This document shows positions 24,615 through 33,560 of a stretch of 64,000 bases of DNA, one piece after another; position 1 is the first letter of the stretch, and every line of letters starts with the position of its first letter. The DNA lies in the NCBI GenBank assembly GCA_052143535.1, contig JBKQSS010000056.1:186001-250000 (forward strand), written 5' to 3'. The notes under the pieces were generated by a model that did not search any database, had not been told where the DNA came from, and saw only the letters and a program-made list of their open reading frames with translations. A program made the translations under genes and the position numbers. The stretch is from JADGRA01 sp052143535. Lineage in GTDB: Bacteria > Myxococcota > Myxococcia > Myxococcales > Myxococcaceae.

Positions 24615-25913
24615 GTGCAGCCGACTCGACTTGCTCCCTGCCTTCTGCTCGCCCTCGCCCTACTTCCCACCCGGAGTGCCGCCCAGGCGCCACTGCTGGA
24701 GATTTCGGGCGCCAACTTCCGGCCGCTTCCCATCGCCATTCCTCCTCCCCAGGCGCTGTCCGACGACGCACGACCGGCCGGCACCGCCTTCGACGAGGCC
24801 TTCGTTTTCGACGCCAGCGCCGCAGGCATTTTTCAGGTCCTCGACCGGAAGAGCTTCCTGGCCGACGCCCGGGAGGGCTTCACCGCCCCGAGCATCACCT
24901 TCTCTCGCTGGGCGGACATCGGCGCCGAGGCCCTGGTGAAAGTACAACTGGCCCTCGACGGCACAAATTTGCGCGGTGAGATGCGCCTCTTCAGCGTCGC
25001 CTCCGGCAAGGAAGAGCTCCGCCTGGTGCACGTCGTACCGCTCAGCGAACCCCGAAAACTCGCGCACTTTTTTGCCGATGCGCTCTATCGCCAGTTCACC
25101 CGCGAGCCCGGCCCGTTCCAGTCGCATTTGGCCTTCATTCACCGGGTGGGAAAGAATCGAGAAATCTGGCTGTCGGATTGGGATGGCCGCGACGCGGTGG
25201 TCATCGCCAAGGACGGCCTCAATGTCCTCCCGGCTGTGGCTCCGGGGGGAAACGGGGTGGCCTTCACCAGCTACCGTACTGGCAAGCCAGACCTCTACTG
25301 GGAGCGCCCCGGCGCGCCGCCGGTTTCGCTCGTCTCCGCCGGACAGATGGCCACTGGCGTCGCCTACTCCCCGGACGGCAAGCACATCGCCTACAGCCTG
25401 GCGCAGGGGGACGGCACCAACATCTGGCTGGCCAATGCCGACGGGTCGAATACCCACCAGGTGACGGACACCACCTACTTCATCAACAGCAGCCCGAGCT
25501 GGTCCCCCGACGGCAAGCGGCTGGCTTTCGTCAGCACCAGGGCCGGCAGTCCGCAGCTCTACGTGCTCAGTCTCGACAACCCCAAGGACCCCCGCCGCAT
25601 CACCTTCCAGGGCAACTACAACCAGACGCCCAGCTGGTCGCCCCGGGGCGACCTCATCGCCTTTACCGCCCGCGATGAACGCAATGCCTTCGACCTATTC
25701 ACGGTGAACGTGGACACCGGCAAAGTGACGCGGCTCACCCAGGACCAAGGGAACAACTCCGAACCGACCTTCTCACCCAACGGGCGGCTGATTGTCTTCA
25801 CCAGCACACGCAACGGACTCCCACAGCTTTTCGTGATGACCGCCGAGGGTCGAAACCAATTGCCCCTGCCGATGGAGCGCGGGGAATTCGACACCGCTGA
25901 CTGGGGCCCCTGA
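24615..25913 (+). CDS. tolB: Tol-Pal system protein TolB
   Basis: 432 residues: signal peptide (~1-23), N-terminal alpha/beta TolB_N domain (~25-155), then a WD40-like propeller with repeats such as GVAYSPDGKHIAYS, SPSWSPDGKRLAFVS, TPSWSPRGDLIAFTA and EPTFSPNGRLIVFTS. TolB is the periplasmic partner of Pal and TolA. GTG 24615 with AAGGAG 9 bases upstream. No pal gene is present before the window leaves the operon. Confidence 0.96.
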   Translation: MQPTRLAPCLLLALALLPTRSAAQAPLLEISGANFRPLPIAIPPPQALSDDARPAGTAFDEAFVFDASAAGIFQVLDRKSFLADAREGFTAPSITFSRWADIGAEALVKVQLALDGTNLRGEMRLFSVASGKEELRLVHVVPLSEPRKLAHFFADALYRQFTREPGPFQSHLAFIHRVGKNREIWLSDWDGRDAVVIAKDGLNVLPAVAPGGNGVAFTSYRTGKPDLYWERPGAPPVSLVSAGQMATGVAYSPDGKHIAYSLAQGDGTNIWLANADGSNTHQVTDTTYFINSSPSWSPDGKRLAFVSTRAGSPQLYVLSLDNPKDPRRITFQGNYNQTPSWSPRGDLIAFTARDERNAFDLFTVNVDTGKVTRLTQDQGNNSEPTFSPNGRLIVFTSTRNGLPQLFVMTAEGRNQLPLPMERGEFDTADWGP

Positions 25914-25915
25914 CC

Positions 25916-27571
25916 ATGAGCACCCTGCGTCCCATCCATGAGGTTGCGGCACGACTCGGTCTACGCCAGGAGCACGTCATCCCCTGGGGTCGGCACCGCG
26001 CCAAAGTTGAGCTGGCGGCGCTCGGGGCACATCCTCCCCGAGGTCGCCTGGTGCTCGTCTCGGCCATCACCCCGACGCCGCCCGGCGAAGGCAAGACCAC
26101 GACCTCGGTGGCGCTGGCCATGGGACTGTGCCGGCGACGACGCAATGCCGTCGCCGCCCTCCGCGAGCCCTCCCTCGGACCGGTGTTCGGCCTGAAGGGC
26201 GGCGGAACGGGAGGCGGGGTGGCCACCCTCGAGCCATCCCAGGACATCAACCTGCACTTCACTGGCGACATTCACGCCGTGGGCGCGGCCAACAATCTCC
26301 TGGCCGCCTTGGTCGACAACGCCCTGCATTTCCGCCATCCGGTGGAAATCGATCCGCGCAGCGTCCGCTGGCGGCGCTGCTTGGACATGAACGACCGGTC
26401 GCTGCGCGAGATTGTGTCCGGGCTGGGGGGGCGAGCCAATGGAGTGGTGCGTGAGACCGGCTTCGACATCACCGCCGCCAGCGAAATCATGGCCATCCTC
26501 GCGCTCACTGAGGGACCGAAGGACCTAGAGGCGCGGTGCGCCCGAGTCGTCGTCGGCCAGACCCTCGCCGGAGAGCCGGTCACGGCCGGGCAGCTCAAGG
26601 CCTCAGGTGCCATGGCGGCGCTGCTGCAGGACGCTCTGCTGCCCAACCTGGTGCAGACCCGCGAAGGGGGCCCGGCCATCGTCCACGCCGGTCCTTTCGC
26701 CAACATCGCCCACGGCTGCTCAAGCGTCCTCGGCACGCGGCTCGGTCTGGCCTACGCCGACGAAGTCATCACCGAGGCCGGCTTCGGCTTCGACTTGGGG
26801 GCGGAAAAATTCTTGGACATCAAGTGCCGGTCGGCGGGCCTGTGGCCGCACGGCGTGACGCTGGTGGCCACCCTCCGGGCGCTGAAGTTTCACGGCGGTG
26901 CCCCTCTGGCGCGAGTCGCCGAGCCGGATGCCCAGGCGCTGGAACGTGGGTTTGAAAACCTCGGGAAACACCTGGAGACGATCGCCGCCTTCGGCCTACC
27001 GGCGGTGGTGGCGGTGAACCGCTTTCCCCAAGACTCCGACGCCGAGCTCGACCGGTTGAGGGGCTGGGGCCGGGCGAACGGAGTCACCGTTGCCGTCTGT
27101 GAGGGCTTCGCCAAAGGCGGCGAGGGAGCCCTGGAACTGGCCGACGCGGTGCTGGCCATGCTGGACCGGGCCGAGAGCTCGCCACCGGCGCCGCGCTACC
27201 TTTACTCGCTCGAGGCACCGCTCAAGGAAAAGCTTCGCGCCGTGGCGCGTACAGCCTACGGCGCCCGCGACATTGTCTTCACCGCCGGCGCGGAGCGGGA
27301 CTTGGCCCAGGTGGAGAAACTCGGCGGAGCGCACCTTCCGGTGTGCATCGCCAAGACGCAGCTGTCGCTTTCGGATGACCCGACCCGCGCCGGACGGCCC
27401 CGAGACTTCGTGGTCACGGTGCGTGAGCTGCGCCTCTCCGCGGGGGCCGGCTTCGTGGTGGCACTCACCGGGGAGATTCTCACCCTGCCAGGGCTACCCA
27501 AGGAACCGGCGGCGGCCCATGTGGTGGTTCACCCCGACGGCCGCGTCACCGGGCTGATGCAAGGAGAGTAA
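25916..27571 (+). CDS. fhs: Formate--tetrahydrofolate ligase
   Basis: 551 residues. It makes 10-formyl-THF from formate, ATP and THF, feeding purine and one-carbon metabolism. P-loop TPPGEGKTTTSVALAMG, ALREPSLGPVFGLKGGGTGGG, NNLLAALVDN and AGFGFDLGAEKFLDIKCR are family signatures. The start lies 2 bases after the tolB stop, so it is translated from the tol message. Length is near the family norm. Confidence 0.97.
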   Translation: MSTLRPIHEVAARLGLRQEHVIPWGRHRAKVELAALGAHPPRGRLVLVSAITPTPPGEGKTTTSVALAMGLCRRRRNAVAALREPSLGPVFGLKGGGTGGGVATLEPSQDINLHFTGDIHAVGAANNLLAALVDNALHFRHPVEIDPRSVRWRRCLDMNDRSLREIVSGLGGRANGVVRETGFDITAASEIMAILALTEGPKDLEARCARVVVGQTLAGEPVTAGQLKASGAMAALLQDALLPNLVQTREGGPAIVHAGPFANIAHGCSSVLGTRLGLAYADEVITEAGFGFDLGAEKFLDIKCRSAGLWPHGVTLVATLRALKFHGGAPLARVAEPDAQALERGFENLGKHLETIAAFGLPAVVAVNRFPQDSDAELDRLRGWGRANGVTVAVCEGFAKGGEGALELADAVLAMLDRAESSPPAPRYLYSLEAPLKEKLRAVARTAYGARDIVFTAGAERDLAQVEKLGGAHLPVCIAKTQLSLSDDPTRAGRPRDFVVTVRELRLSAGAGFVVALTGEILTLPGLPKEPAAAHVVVHPDGRVTGLMQGE

Positions 27572-27650
27572 CCCCCCCGGCCGTTCGTCGACTGCAGCCG
27601 GCGGGCAAGGGCTCGACTGTGCTGGTCGGCGTGTGTCATGGGTGGCCAGG

Positions 27651-28112
27651 ATGAGCCGCTCCGAGCCAGTCACCGTCCGGCCTGCCCAACCGGAGGACGC
27701 CGATGGCCTGGCCGACCTCTTCGCGCACCGGGGGTATGCGACCAGCGGCGCCATCATCGCCGCGCAGTTCGGCCTCTACCGGCCAGGCTCGCCTTTTTTT
27801 GCCCTGGTTGCCGAGCACCAACTGGCCGCGGGTTCGCCCCGTTTGGTGGGGGCCGCCACGGTGAGCATCCAGCAGCGGCTCTATGCAGCCCGGCCAGTGG
27901 CCCAGCTCACGGCCCTAGTCACCGACGGCGAAGCACGACAGCTCGGTGTGGGCAAAGCCTTGGTTAAGGCCGCACTCGACCTCGCCCGCAGCGTCCAGTG
28001 CGAGCGGCTCTTTGTCCGCAGCGACCGTCGCCGCAGCGAGTCCCACGACTTCTATCGAATGCTCGGCTTCGACGAGGTCAACCTCACCTTTGACTTGTCC
28101 CTCGACCCATGA
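27651..28112 (+). CDS. GNAT family N-acetyltransferase
   Basis: 153 residues. GNAT fold with the N-terminal VRPAQPEDADGLADLF, a central AQLTALVTDGEARQLGVGKALV (acetyl-CoA pyrophosphate loop, degenerate Q/RxxGxG/A) and the closing SHDFYRMLGFDEV. Substrate not predictable. ATG 27651 chosen; GTG 27633 also in frame. The stop overlaps the aminotransferase start by ATGA, suggesting a joint pathway. Confidence 0.88.
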   Translation: MSRSEPVTVRPAQPEDADGLADLFAHRGYATSGAIIAAQFGLYRPGSPFFALVAEHQLAAGSPRLVGAATVSIQQRLYAARPVAQLTALVTDGEARQLGVGKALVKAALDLARSVQCERLFVRSDRRRSESHDFYRMLGFDEVNLTFDLSLDP

Positions 28113-29326
28113 CCGACGCGCCCTCCTCGCTGCCCTCTTCTTCGCCTCTGGCCAGCGCTTGGTCGCTCGATTCGAGTGTCGTCTACCTCAACCACGGAAG
28201 CTTCGGCGCAACGCTGCGTAGCGTTCTTCAATACCAGTCTGAGCTGCGGGCCCGCCTGGAGCGCGAGCCGGTGCATTTCCTCGACCGCGAGCTGGAGGGG
28301 CTGCTCGACGGAGTGCACGACGCGCTCGGCCCCTTCCTCGGTGCCCACCCCGACGACCTGGCGGCCGTCCCCAACGCCACAAGCGGCGTGAATACCGTCG
28401 TCCGCTCGCTGGATTTCGGCCCTGGCGACGAGCTGCTCACCACCGACCATGCCTACCACGCCTGCGCCAATGCCTTGCGCTATGTCGCCAGTCGGACGGG
28501 GGCCAAGGTGGTGACGGCTAAAGTACCGTTCCCCCTGCCAGGGCCGGAGACGGTGGTAGAGGCGGTAATGGGCGCCGTCACCGCACGCACGCGCCTCGTG
28601 CTGCTCGACCACGTCACCAGCCAGACCGGCCTCATTTTCCCGGTGGAACGCCTGGTCCCGTTACTTCAGGGCCGCGGGGTGGACGTCCTGGTCGACGGCG
28701 CGCACGCCCCAGGGATGGTTCCCCTGCAGCTCAACGCGCTCGGGGCCGCCTACTACACGGCCAATTGCCACAAGTGGCTGTGCACGCCCAAGGGGGCCGC
28801 CTTCCTCCACGTCCGACGGGACCGGCAAAAGCAAATCCATCCGCTGACCATCAGCCATGGGCTGGACACGCCGCGCAACGACCGCTCGCACTTCCGCGTC
28901 GAATTCGACTGGTGTGGCACCAACGACCCGACGGCCTGGTTGTGCGTCCCAGCGGCGCTGCAGGCGCTCAGCAAGCTGGTCCCGGGCGGCTGGCCAGAGG
29001 TGATGACAAGAAACCACCAGCTCGCCCTGTCGGCTCGGCAAATGCTGTGCGCGGCGCTGGACATCCCGCCACCGTGCCCGGAGAGCATGCTCGGCTCGCT
29101 GGCAGCGGTGCCTCTGCCCGCAGGCGACGGGCGGCCGCGCCCTCCTCCCGGGTTGGACCCACTGCAGGACGCGCTCTTTCATCGCAAGTCGGTCGAAGTC
29201 CCCGTCTTCAATTGGCCGGCCCGGCCCGCGCGGTGCCTACGCGTCTCGGCGCAGCTGTACAACTCGCCGGAGCAGTACGCCTTCCTCGCCCGCGCCGTGA
29301 CGGAGCTCCTAGCCGAAGGCGTTTAG
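28109..29326 (+). CDS. Class V aminotransferase (isopenicillin-N-epimerase-like), PLP enzyme
   Basis: 405 residues. Fold-type I PLP enzyme: YLNHGSFGATL at the N-terminus, VPNATSGVNTVVRSL (phosphate-binding turn), DGAHAPGMVPL with the Asp contacting the pyridine nitrogen, and Lys in ANCHKWLCTPKGAAFL as Schiff-base residue. The HKW-type signature and opening match the isopenicillin N epimerase/EgtE-like branch, which includes C-S lyases, racemases and desulfurases; the reaction here is undetermined. Coupled to the upstream acetyltransferase. Confidence 0.9.
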   Translation: MTDAPSSLPSSSPLASAWSLDSSVVYLNHGSFGATLRSVLQYQSELRARLEREPVHFLDRELEGLLDGVHDALGPFLGAHPDDLAAVPNATSGVNTVVRSLDFGPGDELLTTDHAYHACANALRYVASRTGAKVVTAKVPFPLPGPETVVEAVMGAVTARTRLVLLDHVTSQTGLIFPVERLVPLLQGRGVDVLVDGAHAPGMVPLQLNALGAAYYTANCHKWLCTPKGAAFLHVRRDRQKQIHPLTISHGLDTPRNDRSHFRVEFDWCGTNDPTAWLCVPAALQALSKLVPGGWPEVMTRNHQLALSARQMLCAALDIPPPCPESMLGSLAAVPLPAGDGRPRPPPGLDPLQDALFHRKSVEVPVFNWPARPARCLRVSAQLYNSPEQYAFLARAVTELLAEGV

Positions 29327-29430
29327 CTCGAGCAGTCCCCTCTTGCGCCTTGCCGAGGCCCCCCGTTGGGGGAAAGCCTGGAGTTTCAAGGCCTACCGCA
29401 CCCGTGCGCTGCTAGTGTTGCCCTCCCAGC

Positions 29431-30357
29431 ATGGCCCGCTACGCCGCCATCGACGTCGGGACCAATACCGTTCTGCTGCTTGTCGCCGAAGCAACACCCA
29501 CAGGCTTTCGGCCGGTGGCCGAGCGCGGCGCCATCACCCGGCTGGGCCAGGGCGTGGATGCGAGCCACCGACTTGCGCCGGAAGCCATGGCCCGCACGCT
29601 GGAGGCTGTCGGCCATTTCGTCGACGAGGCGCGCGAGCTGGGGGTAAGTGGCCTCGCCGTCAGCGCCACCTCGGCTGCGCGCGATGCTGAGAACGGCGCC
29701 GAGTTTCTAGCGGCCGCTCGTGCGCGCGCCGGGGTGGAGGTGGAGATTCTCTCGGGGGAGGAGGAGGCGCGCCTCTCTTACCTGGCCGTCTCCAACGACT
29801 TCGCCACCGAGGCCGGAGAACGAGAGCTGGTCGCCCTTGACATTGGCGGGGGCTCCACCGAATTCATCTTCGGACGTGGGTCGACGGTGGGCTTTCACAC
29901 CAGCATCAACATCGGCTCGGTGCGCCTGACCGAGCGATGCGTGCGCTCGGACCCGCCCTCCGAGGAGGACTTCGCCCGGCTCCAGGCCGCGCTCGGACCC
30001 GCGCTGGCCGCAGTCCCCCGTCCGGACGCCGGTGCGCTGGTAGTCGGAGTGGCCGGGACCGTCACCACCCTGTATGCGGTGGCCCATTCCATCGCGCCCT
30101 ACGTCGCTGCCCGCGTCCATGGAGGTTGGCTCTCGCGCGAGGGGCTGGCAAAGACGCGCGAACGGCTGGCTGCGACACCGCTGGCCGAGCGACGAAGCAT
30201 CCCTGGGCTACAGCCCGAGCGTGCCGACGTCATCGTCGCCGGAGCCATCTTGCTCGAGTCCGCTCTGGACCACCTTGGCGCCAACGGCGCCCGGGTCAGC
30301 GACCGCGGCCTGCGTTGGGGACTCCTGGCAGCTCGCTTCGGAGGTGCGCACGCATGA
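29431..30357 (+). CDS. Ppx/GppA family exopolyphosphatase / pppGpp phosphatase
   Basis: 308 residues, the short single-module form (ASKHA fold). Motifs: AAIDVGTNTVLLLVAE, LAVSATSAARDAENG, EILSGEEEARLSYLAV, ALDIGGGSTEFIF and GVAGTVTTLYAVA. It should hydrolyse polyphosphate or pppGpp, or both. It lacks the C-terminal HD extension of E. coli Ppx. The stop overlaps the transporter start by ATGA. The 104-base region before it holds a CCCCCC-GTT-GGGGG hairpin without a T run. Confidence 0.92.
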   Translation: MARYAAIDVGTNTVLLLVAEATPTGFRPVAERGAITRLGQGVDASHRLAPEAMARTLEAVGHFVDEARELGVSGLAVSATSAARDAENGAEFLAAARARAGVEVEILSGEEEARLSYLAVSNDFATEAGERELVALDIGGGSTEFIFGRGSTVGFHTSINIGSVRLTERCVRSDPPSEEDFARLQAALGPALAAVPRPDAGALVVGVAGTVTTLYAVAHSIAPYVAARVHGGWLSREGLAKTRERLAATPLAERRSIPGLQPERADVIVAGAILLESALDHLGANGARVSDRGLRWGLLAARFGGAHA

Positions 30358-31619
30358 GGCCGCAGGGGCATGCCGTTACCCAGGGGCAAGCTCGCTACGG
30401 GCTGGCCATCCTCACACTCATCAATCTGCTCAACTATCTCGACCGGTACATCGCGGCCGGGATGATGCCCCGCATCATGGAGGCCTTTCACATCGACAAG
30501 GCCGCAGCGGGGCTCCTGGGGTCCGTCTTCATCATCGTCTACATGCTGTTTGCGCCGCTGGCCGGTGTCATAGGAGACAGGTTTCCGCGAAGACTGGTGC
30601 TGGCAGGGGGCATCTTCCTGTGGAGCCTGGCCACGGTCGGCGGCGGCTTCGCCAGCACGTTTGCCGCCCTCTTGCTGGCGCGGTCCATCGTCGGCGTCGG
30701 CGAGGCGGGCTATGGGACGGTGGCGCCGGGCCTCATCGCAGACCTGTTCCCGCGGAGCGAACGCTCACGGATGCTTGCCTACTTCTACATCGCGATTCCG
30801 GTCGGCTCGGCAATGGGCTTCGCGCTGGGGGGCTGGCTGGGACACCGCTACAGCTGGCAGCACGCCTTCTGGGTGGCGGGGATTCCGGGACTGCTGGTGG
30901 CGGCCCTGGCGCTGCGCGTGCCAGACCCCCCACGCGGGGCAACCGATGAGGGTCCGCCGCCAGCGAAGGTGCCATTCATGGTGGGCCTGCTGCGCCTGAG
31001 GAGCAACGCAACTTATTGGGCGGCGGTTGCCGGGCTGACGCTGATGACGTTTTCCATCGGCGGTCTTGCCAACTGGATGCCTGCTTTCCTCGAATTGGAG
31101 CGCGGCGTGAATCCGGAGATAGCCGGACTCTACTTCGGGGCAATCACCGCCCTGGCCGGCATCGTCGGAACGCTGGTGGGCGGCTGGCTGGGCGACGTCG
31201 CGGACCGAAAGTCAACCACCGGAGGGATGTCCCTTTCCGGCTGGGGGCTGCTCCTGGCGGTGCCCTTCATGGCGCTGGTGGCACTGGTGCGCGAGCCCAT
31301 CATCATCTTCGCCGCCGTCGCCGCGGCGCAGTTCTGCATCTTCCTCAACAATGGCCCGCTCAACGCCGCCATCGTCAGCGCCGTGCCGGGCGATGTCCGC
31401 AGCTTCGCGGTGGGCCTCAGCGTCCTCGCCTACCACGCGCTTGGCGACGCCATCTCGCCGCCCATCATCGGAGTGATTGCCGACCACTCAAGCCTCGGCA
31501 TGGCCATCCTGCTGAATGCCATCCCGGTGGGAGTTGGCGGACTGCTCCTGGTGGTCGCCGCTCGGCTCCTCGGCCACCCAGTCATCCCAGCTGCGGCCGG
31601 GCGCGCCGTGAGCGCTTAG
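30354..31619 (+). CDS. MFS transporter, Spinster (Spns)-like
   Basis: 421 residues with ~12 membrane helices. MFS motif A between helices 2 and 3 is GVIGDRFPRRLVLAGG, and a related loop GGWLGDVADRKSTTGG follows in the second half. LINLLNYLDRYIAAGMMPRI in helix 1 and SIVGVGEAGYGTVAPGLIADLF are typical of the Spinster-type subgroup, whose studied members move lysolipids and sphingosine-1-phosphate. Start ATG 30354 overlaps the ppx stop. The gene lies 60 bases before the PKS operon, so export of its product is conceivable but unproven. Confidence 0.88.
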   Translation: MRPQGHAVTQGQARYGLAILTLINLLNYLDRYIAAGMMPRIMEAFHIDKAAAGLLGSVFIIVYMLFAPLAGVIGDRFPRRLVLAGGIFLWSLATVGGGFASTFAALLLARSIVGVGEAGYGTVAPGLIADLFPRSERSRMLAYFYIAIPVGSAMGFALGGWLGHRYSWQHAFWVAGIPGLLVAALALRVPDPPRGATDEGPPPAKVPFMVGLLRLRSNATYWAAVAGLTLMTFSIGGLANWMPAFLELERGVNPEIAGLYFGAITALAGIVGTLVGGWLGDVADRKSTTGGMSLSGWGLLLAVPFMALVALVREPIIIFAAVAAAQFCIFLNNGPLNAAIVSAVPGDVRSFAVGLSVLAYHALGDAISPPIIGVIADHSSLGMAILLNAIPVGVGGLLLVVAARLLGHPVIPAAAGRAVSA

Positions 31620-31640
31620 CCCCGAAATAGGGGGGGTCGG

Positions 31641-31669
31641 TTGCCCGGGGCCGGCGACTCGGGTAGCCA
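31641..31669 (+). promoter_or_regulatory. Possible promoter of the type III PKS operon
   Basis: TTGCCC (31641-31646) and TAGCCA (31664-31669) are spaced by 17 bases. Transcription would start near 31676, 4 bases before the ATG. An AGGGG is also present 7 bases before the ATG, usable if transcripts arrive from upstream. Confidence 0.3.
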
Positions 31670-31679
31670 GGGGCAAGCA

Positions 31680-32750
31680 ATGGCACGCCCGTCCAACCCG
31701 TCTGTCCGAAGCGTTGGTACTGCCTTGCCGCCGCATTACGTGGACCAGGAGACGCTCATCGCCGCCTTTCGCACCCACTGGGCGAAGGAGCATTTCAACG
31801 TCGAGCGCATCGAAGAGTTGCATCGTGCGGTGCAGGTTGGCGGTCGCCACCTGGCGGTTCCCCTCGAGGAGTACCTTGGATTGACCGACCTCAAGGCGCG
31901 CAATGACGCCTGGCTCCGAGTCGCCACCGACTTGGGAGAGCAGGCGGTGCGGGAAGCCCTTCGGCGCGCCGGGTTGTCGCCGAGCGACGTCGACCATCTC
32001 TTCTTCGTCACCGTCACTGGCATTGGGACGCCATCGGTGGACGCGCGACTGATGAACCGACTGGGCCTGCGCCCGGACGTCAAGCGGACGCCCATCTTCG
32101 GACTGGGCTGTGTGGCCGGCGCTGCCGGCACAGCACGCGCCAGCGACACCCTCCGCGCTTTTCCCGACCAGGTGGCAGTGATGTTGTCTGTCGAGCTGTG
32201 CTCGCTCACGCTGCAGCGCGAGGACCTCTCCATCGCCAACATCATCGCCAGCGGACTCTTCGGCGATGGCGCCGCGGCCGTGGTGCTCTGCGGCGGCGAG
32301 TTGGAAGCCCCCGGAGCGCCCCGCATCCTCGGCACGGGCAGCGTCTTCTACCCAAACACCGAGCGGGTGATGGGGTGGGACGTGGTGAACGGTGGCTTCA
32401 AGGTGGTGCTGAGCGCGAAAGTGCCAGACGTGGTGCGCGCCCATGTCCGCCAGGACGTCGGGACCTTCCTCGCTCAGCATGGATTGCGCACGGCGGACAT
32501 TCGGCACTGGGTCGCCCACACCGGGGGCCCGAAGGTGCTGGAGGCGTTCGAGAGCACGCTCGAGTTGCCCGCCGGAGCGCTCGAGCGCTCCTGGAAATCG
32601 CTGCGGGAAACCGGCAACCTCTCCTCGGCCTCCATCCTCTTTGTCCTCGACGCCATGCTTTCCTCGGGCGAGGCCCAACCGGGAGACTATGGGCTTCTCC
32701 TGGCGATGGGCCCGGGCTTCTGCTCGGAGCTGGTGCTACTGCAATGGTGA
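31680..32750 (+). CDS. Type III polyketide synthase (alkylresorcinol/alkylpyrone synthase-like)
   Basis: 356 residues, chalcone/stilbene-synthase superfamily. Catalytic triad read directly: Cys144 in FGLGCVAGAAGTARASD, His280 in VAHTGGPKVLEAF and Asn313 in ETGNLSSASILFVL. The GCVAGA and HxGGPKVLEA contexts separate it from FabH (HxxN/NTSA). Bacterial relatives condense long acyl starters with malonyl-CoA to give alkylresorcinols or alkylpyrones. ATG 31680 follows AGGGG by 7 bases. It overlaps the methyltransferase start by 7 bases and heads a five-gene overlapping operon. Confidence 0.93.
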   Translation: MARPSNPSVRSVGTALPPHYVDQETLIAAFRTHWAKEHFNVERIEELHRAVQVGGRHLAVPLEEYLGLTDLKARNDAWLRVATDLGEQAVREALRRAGLSPSDVDHLFFVTVTGIGTPSVDARLMNRLGLRPDVKRTPIFGLGCVAGAAGTARASDTLRAFPDQVAVMLSVELCSLTLQREDLSIANIIASGLFGDGAAAVVLCGGELEAPGAPRILGTGSVFYPNTERVMGWDVVNGGFKVVLSAKVPDVVRAHVRQDVGTFLAQHGLRTADIRHWVAHTGGPKVLEAFESTLELPAGALERSWKSLRETGNLSSASILFVLDAMLSSGEAQPGDYGLLLAMGPGFCSELVLLQW

Positions 32751-33319
32751 CGTCCCTCGCGCTCTACCTCGGTTTCCTCGGCCTGGTCGGCCTCGAGCGT
32801 TTGGTGGAATTGGTGTTGTCTCGGCGCAACGCGCGGCGGGCCCGTGCGGCCGGTGCGCTCGAGACGGGCCGTGGGCATTACCCGGTGATGGTGGCCTTCC
32901 ATTCACTTTTCCTCATCTGCTGCGCCGCGGAGGCAATCCTCGTGCCCCGCACTTTCCCCGGCAGGCTGGGTTGGTTGGCGTTGGGCGTGGCCTTGGCCGC
33001 CCAAGGGCTGCGCTACTGGGCGGTGGCCTCCCTCGGTGTGCGGTGGAACACCCGGGTGCTGGTGTGGCCAGGACTGCCGCCCGTCACCTCCGGTCCCTAC
33101 CGTTTCTTGCGCCACCCAAACTACTTGGCGGTGGTGTTGGAGATGGCCAGTGTCCCGCTGGTGTACGGAGCCTGGGTGACAGCCCTCGTCTTCAGCTTGG
33201 CCAACGCGCTGCTGCTCAGAGTCCGCATTCGCTCCGAGGAACAGGCGCTGGGCCCCGCCTGGGCTGAGGCCTTCGTCAGCCGCCCCCGTTTGCTCCCGGA
33301 GCTTCACCGTGGCCAGTGA
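32744..33319 (+). CDS. Isoprenylcysteine carboxyl methyltransferase (ICMT)-family membrane methyltransferase
   Basis: 191 residues with ~5 membrane helices. The C-terminal SAM-binding signature is present: SGPYRFLRHPNYLAVVLEM, followed by RIRSEEQALG. The same pair, type III PKS plus ICMT-type methyltransferase, is known from Bacillus subtilis BpsA/BpsB, where the second enzyme methylates alkylpyrones; SrsB does the same for phenolic lipids in Streptomyces. Here it probably O-methylates the polyketide in the membrane. It overlaps both the PKS and ACP genes. Confidence 0.9.
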   Translation: MVTSLALYLGFLGLVGLERLVELVLSRRNARRARAAGALETGRGHYPVMVAFHSLFLICCAAEAILVPRTFPGRLGWLALGVALAAQGLRYWAVASLGVRWNTRVLVWPGLPPVTSGPYRFLRHPNYLAVVLEMASVPLVYGAWVTALVFSLANALLLRVRIRSEEQALGPAWAEAFVSRPRLLPELHRGQ

Positions 33320-33560
33320 GGCCGATGTGCTGGAAGCGATTCGTTCCATCGCTCGCACGGAGCTCGAGTTGGAAGGGCCCGTCCAGCCGAGCGATGACTT
33401 GCTGGCCGACCTCGGGCTGGACAGCCTCGGCCTCACGGTCCTCGCCGTTGGGTTGGAGAACCGCTACCGGGTGAAGCTGTCCCAGGAGGACGCCGTCGGC
33501 TTGCGGACGGTGGAGGACCTGGCGAAGCTGGTGGTACGGCGCAGCGAGGCGTCGGCATGA
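33309..33560 (+). CDS. Acyl carrier protein
   Basis: 83 residues. The phosphopantetheine site is Ser39 in DLGLDSLGLTVL. Four-helix ACP pattern throughout. GTG start at 33309, 11 bases inside the methyltransferase gene. It lies directly before the acyl-AMP ligase, the usual partner for loading fatty acids on a dedicated ACP, and would hand the acyl starter to the PKS. Confidence 0.93.
   Translation: MASEADVLEAIRSIARTELELEGPVQPSDDLLADLGLDSLGLTVLAVGLENRYRVKLSQEDAVGLRTVEDLAKLVVRRSEASA

Noticed and set aside
29327..29430. Rho-independent terminator before the ppx gene (CCCCCC-GTT-GGGGG)
   Set aside because: Strong hairpin but followed by AAAGCC, not a T run, so termination is not supported.
31680..32750. 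FabH (3-oxoacyl-ACP synthase III) for the PKS gene
   Set aside because: Motifs are of the chalcone/stilbene synthase type (GCVAGA, HxGGPKVLEA, GNLSSAS) rather than FabH's HxxN and NTSAAS contexts; neighbours also fit a type III PKS.
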